A DNA stretch of 64,000 nucleotides, from the NCBI GenBank assembly GCA_040766325.1, contig JAXGQR010000006.1:1-64000 (forward strand), given 5' to 3'. Each line of letters opens with the position of its first letter. The first letter of the stretch is position 1. Position numbers and translations under genes: made by a program. Shown here one piece after another: positions 17,573-28,087 of the stretch. This stretch comes from Dehalobacterium sp040766325. Its GTDB lineage: Bacteria > Bacillota > Dehalobacteriia > Dehalobacteriales > Dehalobacteriaceae. A model generated the notes under the pieces. That model was given only the letters and a program-made list of their open reading frames with translations, was not told the origin of the DNA and made no database searches.

Positions 17573-20500
17573 ATGCTGCCCCTTTGGAGTATCCTACTTT
17601 TTTTGGTGCTAGTATTAATCGGATTTATCGTCTATAACTGGCCATTGGTCTCTCGGAACGATCAAGAGCAAATGTGCCGAGATGTGATATTAAGCTTGGA
17701 GGATTTAGAGAAACATGGAGAGGAAATCGCTAAAAGTCATAGGATTTCCAAAAATCTGGGATCATCCGATTGCCTTTTATCGAGAATGACGGAGAACTTT
17801 ACCCTTATTACCCGTATCTATCAGATGTTAAATCAGGATATCAAGGAAAAGGTGCCGGTACCGGTGGCGGCGGAATGGCTGCTGGATAACTATTATTTAA
17901 TTGAAGAACAGGTGCAAGAGATAAAACTCAGCTTGGTCCGGGAAAAGTGTTTAAAACTGAATCTTTTAAACAATGGTTTTCTTAAGGGGTATCCTCGGAT
18001 ATACGGGATTGCTTTGGAGATGGTTGCTCATTCCGATGGCAAGATTGATGAAGAAATGATTGTCAGATTCATTCAATCATATCAAAAACAAAAGAATCTC
18101 TCCATGGCGGAACTATGGGCGTTGCCTTTAATGCTGAAAATTGCCCTAATTGAAAATATTAAAAACATCTGCTTGTCTTTAGATCATGCACAAGCACAAT
18201 GGCGCAAGGGAGAAAAATTGGCGCCGGATTGTTTACCGGATTTAACTCCTTTTATTACCGAGAATCATACCCTGAATCATGATGTTTTCTCCTTAATGGA
18301 ATATTTGATTAAAAAACAACGGCGGGCAGGTTTGATGTCCACTCCGCTCTATGATTATTTCGAAAATTTTTTATGTGAATTTAGTCTTTCCTTAGATGAG
18401 ATTATTCAGGAAGAACATCGGGATCAAGCAGCTCATCAGGTGGCTATGGGTAATTCTATTTCCAGTATTCGGTTCCTCATCGCCCTTAATTGGGATCATG
18501 TCTTTGAAGAGCTTTCTCTGGTAGAAAAATTATTGAGAACAGATCCGGATGGAACCTATGGGCGTATGGATTTTTATTCTCGGGATTATTATCGGCATCA
18601 GGTGGAAAAGCTGGCTAAGTTTTGGAAGACCTCTGAAACCAATTTGGTGCGCAAAGCCTTGGAACTGGCAGAAAAGGAGGAACCGGGGAGTCGCAGGCGC
18701 CATGTAGGAGCCTTTTTGATTGGTGACGGACAAGGTGTTTTAAAACAAAAAATCCGACCGGAAAAGATGAGGGCTCCTTTATCCCCCAATCCTTTAAAAG
18801 GTTACTTAACTTGGATTATCCTGGTCAGCGCCATTTTAGTATCTGTGGCGCTGATTTATGCCTACAATCATTTATCTTTCCGACAAAGTGGTCTTTGGGT
18901 ATTAGTCGGTTTGACTGTTTTGATTCCCGCTAGTGAAATAGCGGTTCAATTGGTGCAGCGGATAATAACGAACCGGCGGCAACCTTCATTCTTACCTAAA
19001 CTATCTTATGCTGAGGGAATACCACAAGAGGCGGCTACTTTTATCGTGATTCCCACCCTACTTCCCGATGAGTCCCGAGTTGATGAACTAGTACGTCAGC
19101 TGGAGGTTCATTATTTGGCTAACCGGGAAGAACACTTGTATTTTGCTCTTTTAGGCGATTACAAAGATGCCGGAGAACAGATATTAGAGGGAGATGAGAA
19201 AATTCGTCAAAGAGCCCTGGAAGGTATTCGCGGGCTTAATGAAAAGTATTCCGCAGGGAGAGAAAAATTCTATTTATTTCTCCGGGAAAGAAGATATGAA
19301 TCGGCAGAAAAGCGCTGGATGGGCTGGGAAAGAAAGCGCGGTGCTTTAATGGAACTAAACCGCTTGCTCCTTCAAGGAGATTCCGGTTCTTTTGAAAAAA
19401 ATTACGCTTTAGACCGATTACCCCAGGTTAAATATGTGATCACCCTGGATGCGGATACCAAGCTGCCCCTTTATACAGCCCGAAAATTAATCGGTACAAT
19501 CTCCCATCCTCTGCATCGTCCTTATTTTGACCGGGAAAAAGGCCTGGTAACCCAAGGATATGGCTTAATCCAACCGAGAATCAGTATCAGCTTGGAAAGT
19601 GCCAACAACACCTTGTTTACCAGGATTTTTGCCGGTCAGGGAGGGATCGATTCTTATACTACCGGGGTATCCGATGTTTATCAGGACTTTTTTGGAGAGG
19701 GGATTTTTACCGGAAAAGGGATCTATGATCTGGAGATTTTTAATCAGGCTTTGGAGGGGATCATTCCGGATAATAGCGTTCTTAGTCACGATTTACTCGA
19801 AGGATGCTTTGTGCGGGTAGGATTAGCAACGGATTTGGAATTAATCGATGATTTTCCCGCTCATTTTCCTTCTTTTATTAAGCGAATGCATCGCTGGGTA
19901 CGGGGGGATTGGCAGCTGCTCTCCTGGTTAGGTAAGAAAAGTCCCTTAACCCCCTTATCAAAATGGAAAATAATTGATAACTTAAGACGTAGTCTGATAT
20001 CTCCCGCTCTTCTTCTGCTTTTAACCTTAGGACTAACTTTTTTTCCCGGCAAGGCCTGGTTTTATCTAGGACTCGTCGCTCTTGTCATTGGTTTTCCTCT
20101 GGTTATGGGTTTGGTTGATTATATTTTGTTTCGACATTATAAAACGGCCTGGCAAAAGTGTCATGGCAATATGGTTTTCGGTCTTAAGGGCGTAGTCTAT
20201 CAAACGGTCCTAAATTGGGTATTTTTGCCTTATCAGGCTTATGTTTTGGGGGACGCCATTTTCCGTACTCTTTATCGGGTGTGTATTTCCCGTAAAAATA
20301 TGCTCCAATGGGTTACGGCAGCGGATGCGGAAAAAACGATGCACAAAAATGTAGCCGGTTATTATCGCAACATGATTTTTGCACCTCTTTACGGCCTGTT
20401 CCTGGTAGTTTTAACCATCTTGGTGCGGGAAGAGAATCTTCTTTATGCCCTAATTAATGGTATCATGTTGGCCGGTGCACCTATGTTGGCTTTTCATATC

Positions 20501-23500
20501 AGTCAACGTGAACAAAAAAAGGCCAGGGTATTAAGCACCAAAGCCCATGATCAACTAAGATTGTGGGCCCAAAAACATGGAATTATTATGAAGACTTTGC
20601 CGGCAGTGAGGATCATTTTTTGCCCCCGGATAATTTCCAGGAAAGCCCTCCTAATGGAGTAGCCCATCGCACTTCACCTACTAATATTGGTTTTCTTTTG
20701 TTGGCCATTCTATCGGCGCGGGATTTTGGTTTTATTACCACCGAGAGCATGATGGAAAAACTAAAGCAAACGCTCGGCACCATCGAAAAGATGCACAAGT
20801 GGTATGGTCACCTGTACAATTGGTATGATACCAAGACTTTGGAGGTGCTGAGACCGGCATATGTATCTTCGGTAGACAGCGGAAACTTTGTCGGTTATCT
20901 CATCACCTTGAAGGAGGGCCTGAAAGAATATCAGGGTGAAACAGGGCAGGAAGAAACAGCATGGGATGGGGAAATTAATCATTTGATCGGAAGAATCGAA
21001 AAACTGATTGATGACACGGATTTTTCGCCTTTGTTTGACCGGGAACGGCAATTATTCTCTCTCGGGTACCATGTAGAGGAGGAAAAGTTAACGGATTGCT
21101 ATTACGATCTTTTGGCCTCAGAAGCCCGTATCACCAGCTATTTAGCTATTGCCCGGCGGGAAGTACCACTAGAGCATTGGTTTCGTTTAGGAAAATCCCT
21201 GACCATGGTGGAAGGCTATAAAGGTCTGGTATCCTGGTCCGGTACCATGTTCGAGTATTTTATGCCTGCCCTGGTCATGAAAAATTATCCCAACACCTTG
21301 TTGGATGAAACCTATCGTTTTGTGTTGAAAAATCAGCAGAAATACGGAGCACAACGCCAAGTACCTTGGGGAACTTCGGAATCGGGTTTTTATGCCTTCG
21401 ATCTGCAATTGAATTATCAATACAAAGCCTTTGGGGTACCGGACTTAGGATTAAAGAGAGGGCTCGCCAAAGAGATGGTGGTTTCTCCTTATGCCACCTT
21501 TTTGGCTCTGCCCTTTGATCCGGAAAAAGCCTGGGAAAATTTAATGAGACTGCAGGAGGACCAGATGGAAGGGCCCTACGGCCTCTACGAAGCTGTCGAT
21601 TATACCAGGGAGCGGCTGCATTTTGGCAAGGAGAAAGGTATTGTCAAAAGTTATATGGCGCACCATCAAGGTATGATTTTGGTGGCTTTAAATAATTATT
21701 TTCATCAAAATATTATGCAAAAACGCTTCCATCGTGACCCCATCATTCAGGTAGGGGAACTGCTTTTGCAGGAGAAAGTTCCTTTGCGGGTCATTATCAC
21801 TAAAAAACTAAAAGAAAATGTTGAGCCTTTCCCAAAGGAAATCATACCGGATCCCGGGGTTCTTTCCCCCGGGAAGGAAAACTATGCCGGAGTACCTGCG
21901 ATCCATCTCCTTTCTAACGGGCATTATTCCTTACTCATCGAACCCCAGGGCAGAGGCTATAGTTGGCGGGATAATGTCCAAATGACGCGCTGGCGAGATC
22001 GGGGCAACTTAACCAGGTCGGGCTTCTTTATTTTTGTACGTGACAGCAAAGCACAAAAAGCCTGGTCTGTTACGGCCCAACCATTGTCTCAGGCTCCTGA
22101 AGATTATCAAGTGATTTTTTCTCCCCACAAAGGAGAGTTTATTCGTAATGACGGGACTATTACTACCCATACAGAGGTGACTGTGTCTCCTGAAGATGAT
22201 GTGGAAATCAGAGAAGTAACCTTGGCCAACCACGGGGCTGAAACGGTGCTGCTTGATGTGACCAGCTACCTGGAAGTGGTGCTCACCGCCTATGAAACGG
22301 ATCTGGCCCATCCGGTGTTTAGTAATTTATTTGTGCGTACCGAATTTTTACACCAACATGACACTCTTTTAGCCTTCCGTCGTCCTCGGGAAAGTGATCA
22401 GCCGGTGCACTGGGCCTTTCACACCATCGGTGTAGAGGGGGAAACAGTAGGAGATATTCAATATGAAACTGATCGCGGCAAATTTATTGGTCGGGGTCGC
22501 CCTTTCGAGGCGTCTACCGCCTTAGAATCCGGCCATCCTCTTTCTAATACTGTCGGCCCGGTTTTAGATCCCATTCTCAGTTTGCGCTGTCGAGTGAAAA
22601 TTAATCCGGGCCAATCCACGAAGATTGCCTTTGTTTTAGGCAAAGGAGAAGATCGGGAACAAGCGATGATGCTGGCAGAAAAATATCATAATAAAACAGC
22701 CCGCACGCGAGCCTTTGAGTTATCCTGGACCAGGTGTCAGGTGGAGGCCGGTTTTCTTAATTTAAAGCCTGAGGAAATAAATATTTTTCAGAAGATTCTG
22801 GCTCATCTGGTCTTTATCAGTCCTGTGCGCAAAAAATATGGACCTCTTTTCAGGCAAAATATCAAAGGCCAGCCGGGTCTTTGGGCGTACGGTATTTCCG
22901 GTGATTATCCCATTCTTCTTTTGACGGTAAAAAATCCGGAAGAAATCCGCCAAGTGGAAACGGTGCTTAAAGCTCATGAATATTGGCGTTTAAAAGGTTA
23001 TAAAGTGGACTTGGTACTTCTTAATGAGGAAGAAGGGGGATATTTACAACCGGTACAGGAACATATTATGGAAGCGGTTCAAGGCAGTTTGGCCCGGGAA
23101 GTGTTGAACTGTTCCGGGGGTGTTTTTGTGTTAAGGGGCAATAACTTACCTCTGGAAGACAGGGCACTTTTGTTTAACGCTGCCCGGCTGATTTTACAAG
23201 GAGAAGAGGGCTCTGTAGCCGGACAGTTAGAAGACGCAAGCCCCGACTTACTTTTGCCGAGGCAAAAGCACTTCTCAAAACAGAAAAAAGCATATCACCT
23301 TCTGGAACAACCCCCGCAAAAACTCCTTTATGATAATGGGTACGGTGGTTTTTCTCCAGGTGGAAAAGAATATCTCATTCGCTTAAAGGAGGGCATGAAT
23401 ACTCCGGCCCCCTGGGTTAATGTTATTGCCAATCCTCAGTTTGGTTTTTTGGTTACAGAAAGCGGTGGTGGTTTTACCTGGGCAGAAAACAGTCGAGAAA

Positions 23501-25731
23501 ACAAGCTGACTCCGTGGTCTAATGATCCTGTTTCCGATCCACCGGGCGAAGCAATCTATATCAGGGATGAGGAGAGCGGAGCGGCTTGGACCGTAACGCC
23601 CCTGCCCATTAGGGAGAAAGAACCTTATACCATCAGACATGGTATCGGTTATAGCTGTTTTCAGCATGGCAGTCACGGTTTGGAACAGGAATTAACCATG
23701 TTTGTTCCCGTGGTCGATCCGGTAAAAATATCTTTACTTAAGATCAAAAACAAAGAAAAGGAACTTCGTACCTTAACCTTAACTTATTATATAAAACCGG
23801 TCTTAGGAGTTTCCGAACAAAGTACGCAACAATTTATCGAGGTAAAGTATTGCCGGGAGCAGGAAATCATGCTGATAAAAAACAGCTATCATCAGGATTT
23901 CCCCGGTCGGGTAGCTTTTGTCGCCTCTTCTGACCCCATAACTTTTTTTACCACAGATGAGGAAGAGTTTATCGGCGGCAGTATTTCCGGCAGCTTGGCT
24001 GCTCCCGCAGCACTACAAAGGGAAAGTTTATCCGGGTGTATCGTCTCAGGCGGATATCCTTGTGTGGCCTTACAAGTAAAAGTAAGCATACCTCCCGGGG
24101 AAGCCAGAGAAATAGTTTTTCTCTTGGGCCAGGAAAAACAAGAAAAAACCGCCCTTGATCTTGGTGCCAAATACCAAAATCTACATCAAGCCCAAAAAGC
24201 CTTTAAGGAAGCGCGGTCTTTCTGGCAGGAGAAGCAAAACACCTTACAAGTGGAGACACCGGATCCTTCCTTTAATATTATGGTGAATAACTGGTTGCTC
24301 TATCAGGTGCTTTCTTGTCGGCTTTGGGGTCGCTCCGCCTTTTACCAGTCAGGAGGCGCTTTTGGGTTTAGGGATCAGCTGCAGGATGTGTTGAGTTTGA
24401 TTTATATCGATCCGGAGTTGGTGAAAAAGCAAATTCTTCTCCACGCCGCTCATCAATATGTCGAGGGAGATGTACAGCATTGGTGGCATCCTGTCGCAGG
24501 GGATAAGGGCGTACGCACCAAATTTTCCGATGATCTCCTTTGGCTGCCTTTTGTGGTGGGGGAATATACTTTGAAGACAGGGGACTATGAGATTTTGCAT
24601 CAGCAGGTGCCCTTTTTGGAAGAGGAACCTCTAAAAGAAGGGGAGGTAGAGCGGTATGGGGTTCCCACTGTTTCCCAGGAAAAGGCTGCTCTTTATGAGC
24701 ATTGTGTCCGAGCCATTGAGCGGGGGTTGAACTTTGGCCCCCACGGGCTTCCTCTCATGGGATCGGGAGACTGGAATGACGGCATGAGTTCTGTAGGAAG
24801 TCAAGGTCGGGGCGAAAGTGTTTGGCTGGGCTGGTTTATTTATTTAACGGTTGAGAAATTTCTTCCCTTATGTCGATTTATGAAGGATGAAGAAAGAGGT
24901 GCCCGGTATCAGAAAATTTGCCGAAAAATGATTACAGACTTGGAGCAACATGCCTGGGATGGCAGTTGGTACCGCAGGGCGTATTTTGATGATGGCCGAC
25001 CTTTAGGTTCCGCTGAAAACAGCGAATGCAAAATTGATTCTTTGGCCCAATCATGGGCGGTAATCTCGGGAGCGGGGCATAAGGAACGAGTTCTGGAGGC
25101 TATGTCCTCTGTGGAAAATTATTTAATTAAAGAAGAAGAAGGCATCATCCTTCTTTTGACCCCCCCTTTTGATCAGGGAGACTTGAATCCCGGCTATATT
25201 AAAAGCTATGTACCCGGAGTCAGAGAAAATGGAGGGCAATATACTCATGCTGCAGTTTGGGTTATCATGTCTTATGCTCGCTTGGGCATGGGAGATCAGG
25301 CCTGGAAGCTGTATCATATGATTAATCCCATTAATCACAGCAGAACAACTATTGAAACGGCTACCTATAAGGTGGAACCTTATGTGATGGCAGCAGATGT
25401 TTATGCAGCTCCTCCTCATATCGGGAGAGGAGGCTGGACCTGGTATACCGGGGCTGCTTCCTGGATGTATCAAGTGGGCTTGGAAGAGATTCTTGGTTTT
25501 AAAAAAGAAAAAACTCGCTTGTATCTGGATCCTTGTATCCCCAAGGAATGGAAAAATTTTAAAATAGTATATCGCTTTGGCAAAACAGTTTATCAAATCC
25601 TGGTAAAAAATCCCCTAGGTGTGAACCGAGGAGTAAAAAGCGTGTTTATCGACGGAAAAGAGTTAAAAGAAAAGCATGTAGAACTGTGTGACGATCACAA
25701 AGACCATTTCGTGGAAATAGTATTAGGTTAA
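17573..25731 (+). CDS. ndvB: Cyclic beta-1,2-glucan synthase-like protein (NdvB/Cgs; GT84-GH94), broken by one frameshift
   Basis: Two overlapping frames make one protein of about 2718 residues, close to Brucella Cgs (about 2870). Order: an N-terminal membrane anchor; a soluble domain; two membrane segments (about 405-475); a GT84 glycosyltransferase with ITLDADTKLP, SHDLLEG and HRWVRGDW; further membrane segments; a glycoamylase-like domain (TSPTNIGFLLLAILSARDFG, HLYNWYDT); two carbohydrate-binding sandwiches; and a GH94 phosphorylase domain with GSGDWNDGM and ENGGQYTHA. The frame break lies in AAAAA at 20571-20575: a sixth A would join LWAQK to TWNYYEDFAG. ATG 17573 follows GGGAGGATTAAC. 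It should make and trim membrane-exported beta-glucan. Linkage type is inferred from the family. Confidence 0.9.
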
Positions 25732-25787
25732 GGTCTTGACCGGTACCTTAAATCGATTCATAGTTTTATAATGGAGTATGGTATAAT

Positions 25788-25819
25788 AAGCGAGAACCTT
25801 TAGGGTTTTCGCTTTTTTG
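25788..25819 (+). terminator. Intrinsic terminator after the glucan synthase gene
   Basis: AAGCGAGAACC pairs with GGTTTTCGCTT (one G-U pair) around a short loop and continues into TTTTTTG. It lies 57 bases past the stop codon. Confidence 0.75.
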
Positions 25820-25921
25820 TCTTAAAAACGGAAAAAAGGGTAAGGAACGGCCAAAGTTTACCGTTGAGAAAGAGAATTTTTTTGTGTTAAACTAAATTCA
25901 TCTCCGGAAAGAAAAAAATTC

Positions 25922-25951
25922 TTGCAAGTTTTTCACCGGAATTGTTGTATT
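25922..25951 (+). promoter_or_regulatory. Candidate ECF-type (autoregulated) promoter
   Basis: TTGCAAGTTTTT (from 25922) followed after the usual distance by TTGTATT (25945-25951) resembles the split -35/-10 pattern of ECF sigma promoters. It lies just upstream of the ECF sigma gene. Autoregulation is typical for such factors, but the match is to a loose consensus. Confidence 0.35.
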
Positions 25952-25980
25952 TTATTATGATAGGTAGAGGATGTGGTTTT

Positions 25981-26559
25981 GTGAACCGCCTGCAAGATGA
26001 AGAGCTGGTGGTGCTTTGCCTACAGGGAAACAGAGATGCTTATGCGGAACTGGTTAAAAGATATGAACGGCAGATTTATAGTCTGGCGTATCGGTTAACA
26101 AATAATTATCATGATGCCGTTGAATTGTCTCAAGAGGTATTTTTACATTTGTATCGAGTTTTAGACAAATTCGATGGTGATCGCAAGTTCTTTCCTTGGA
26201 TGTATCGCATTGCTACCAATGTTTGCTATAATTCTTTGAAAAAAAAGCCTAAAGAATCCACGTCCTTAGATCAAGTTATGGAATTTGTCTCCGATGACGA
26301 ATCTCAACCGGAAGTTACTTATGAAAAAAAAGAGATTCAGGAAACAGTACAAAAGGCCATTGCCGAGTTACCGGAAAATTATCGTATTCCCATGGTCTTA
26401 AAGTATTTGGAGGATCAATCCTATCAGCAAATTTCAGAAATTATGGACCTTCCTGTCTCAACCATAGAAACAAGACTTTATCGGGGCAGGATTATGATGC
26501 AAAAAAAATTAAAGCATATTCTAGAAAGGGGGGCAAAAATTGGAATGTCAAGAGGCTAA
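25981..26559 (+). CDS. ECF-family RNA polymerase sigma factor (SigW-like)
   Basis: This sigma-70 family group 4 factor has about 192 residues if started at GTG 25981, which has AGAGGATG about ten bases before it. A longer frame from 25942 adds residues unlike the family. Region 2 is seen as YSLAYRLTNNYHDAVELSQEVFLHLYR with the FFPWMYRIATNVCYN segment. Region 4 is AIAELPENYRIPMVLKYLEDQSYQQISEIM followed by the helix-turn-helix VSTIETRLYRGR. The gene overlaps the anti-sigma gene by 20 bases, the usual sigma/anti-sigma arrangement. It probably responds to an envelope signal sensed by that partner; the target regulon is unknown. Confidence 0.9.
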   Translation: MNRLQDEELVVLCLQGNRDAYAELVKRYERQIYSLAYRLTNNYHDAVELSQEVFLHLYRVLDKFDGDRKFFPWMYRIATNVCYNSLKKKPKESTSLDQVMEFVSDDESQPEVTYEKKEIQETVQKAIAELPENYRIPMVLKYLEDQSYQQISEIMDLPVSTIETRLYRGRIMMQKKLKHILERGAKIGMSRG

Positions 26560-27901
26560 ATTAAAAATCTTTTCTTTCTTAGATGAGGAACTTTCACCTC
26601 AAGAAGAAAGGGAGTTCTTTGAGCACTTGGATCGGTGCCGGGCGTGCAAGCGCGATTTTTCTGAGCTCCTTCAGCTTGCTTTTGAGATTGCTATTTATCA
26701 TCCGGAAATGCCACCCCTTGATTTAACGGATCGTATTATGGCGCAGATTCCCCAAACCATAGAACCAAGGCAGGTTCCTTCTGTTTCCCGGGAAAAGGTC
26801 GGGGAAAGTTTCTTCTTCCGGCTTAGGGAAAAATTACAGGATCTTTGGGGCAAAGGTCAATTTCGTATGGCTCTTGTTACTGCTGGGATGCTGGTTTTGT
26901 TTGCTGCGACGGGTATGATGGATTTGTTTTCCCAACAAACGATTGTAAAACAAAATCCCGATCGTAGTATTGCCCAAGTTGAACCTGAAAATCAAGAAAA
27001 TCCTGATCCTCAGGGTGAAGCTGTTGTTAATCCGGAACCGGAACCGGAAACGAAAGCGGAAGATCCGGTTTCAGAGGACGAACCTTCATCGGAACAGCCG
27101 GACCCGGAAAAATCAACGATACCGGAGCCGCAAGCTGAGAAACCGAAGGCTGAGAAAGAAACTCCGGTAAAAAAAGACACACCCGAGACTTCGCGCGAGC
27201 CGGTTAAGGTAGCGATAAGTCAGGAGACCAATTTAGTCCAGTTGCCCAAGGCTTCTGCAGTAGAAAAAGAGCAGGTAACAGGGATTAAGGTAATTCCTTT
27301 ATTAGAAGGAGATACTCAAAAGGTAACACATCCCATATTAGCAAAAGATGGAAAAACTCTGCACTATCTTTATGATAATGCCGGGGTGGAAGAAGAATGG
27401 GAAATTTCCCTGACTTCTGGGGCCGTACCCCAAAAGGCGGAAATTCTTTTGATTCAAGGTGAGGAAAAAAAGGATCAGGGAGGACAGATCCCCTCATGGC
27501 TCGAAGAGTTGGCCATGATGCAGGAGGCAAAATCAAAAAAAGTTGCCCTGTCTCCCGATAATAGGCAGGTTGCTATTAATTTGAATGCTCCCGGCACAGA
27601 TTACGAAGGTTTGTGGGTCTGTAAAGCGGATGGTTCTATGACGACTCATCTGACAGACGAAGGAGGGGGAAACCAACTGAAGTGGTCTCCCAATGCCTCA
27701 AAGATTGCTTTCACAGATAAGAATAAACAGCTGTATGTCTTTTATTTAAAGGAAAACATTCTAATCCAATTGGCCGATGCCGGTAATACGTGGCTTAATA
27801 TTGACCATCTTCTCTGGACACGGGGGGGGCAGGAACTGATTTTTGAAGGTCAAAAAGAGTCGGATCAGGTTCCGGGAATTTTCCGGGTTGTCTTACCCTA
27901 A
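26540..27901 (+). CDS. Membrane anti-sigma factor with zinc-finger and propeller-like outer domain
   Basis: The 453-residue partner of the ECF factor starts at TTG 26540 behind AAAGGGGGG. The N-terminal anti-sigma zinc finger shows C3, H29, C33 and C36 (HLDRCRAC). One membrane segment lies at about 109-130. A Pro/Glu/Lys-rich stalk follows (about 140-240). The C-terminal domain (about 255-453) has repeats with the TolB/WD40-like signature: KVALSPDNRQVAI, GLWVCKADGSMTTHLT, QLKWSPNASKIAFTD. Most anti-sigma factors of this type lack such a large outer domain, so it may be the signal sensor. The topology (finger inside, propeller outside) is inferred from the single membrane span. Confidence 0.88.
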   Translation: MECQEAKLKIFSFLDEELSPQEEREFFEHLDRCRACKRDFSELLQLAFEIAIYHPEMPPLDLTDRIMAQIPQTIEPRQVPSVSREKVGESFFFRLREKLQDLWGKGQFRMALVTAGMLVLFAATGMMDLFSQQTIVKQNPDRSIAQVEPENQENPDPQGEAVVNPEPEPETKAEDPVSEDEPSSEQPDPEKSTIPEPQAEKPKAEKETPVKKDTPETSREPVKVAISQETNLVQLPKASAVEKEQVTGIKVIPLLEGDTQKVTHPILAKDGKTLHYLYDNAGVEEEWEISLTSGAVPQKAEILLIQGEEKKDQGGQIPSWLEELAMMQEAKSKKVALSPDNRQVAINLNAPGTDYEGLWVCKADGSMTTHLTDEGGGNQLKWSPNASKIAFTDKNKQLYVFYLKENILIQLADAGNTWLNIDHLLWTRGGQELIFEGQKESDQVPGIFRVVLP

Positions 27902-27920
27902 CTATCAGGGGCAAGGAATG

Positions 27921-27987
27921 AAGTGGGAACGGTTTTGTTGAACAAGGTATGAATCCTTGGTGCAGCAAAAAACTGTTCCCGCTTTTT
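27921..27987 (+). terminator. Long branched terminator after the anti-sigma gene
   Basis: GTGGGAACGGTTTTGTTG pairs imperfectly with CAGCAAAAAACTGTTCCCGC, with a small internal hairpin (CCAAGG-like arms around ATGAAT) at the tip, then TTTTT at 27983-27987. It separates the stress-response pair from argS. Confidence 0.7.
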
Positions 27988-28087
27988 GCTTAATAAAATT
28001 GTTTGTCTTTGTCGATAATATTTGCTAATATAAGTTAGATTCTTTATTGATGTTTTTTAAAATCTAGGTTTAATGGAGGAGCTTTCA

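Noticed and set aside
25123..25596. 157-codon minus-strand frame within the glucan synthase gene
   Set aside because: It is a shadow of the GH94 domain on the other strand, without RBS or recognisable domains.
27988..28087. Possible T-box leader for argS
   Set aside because: The gap is only about 100 bases after the preceding terminator, with no T-box core sequence or antiterminator.
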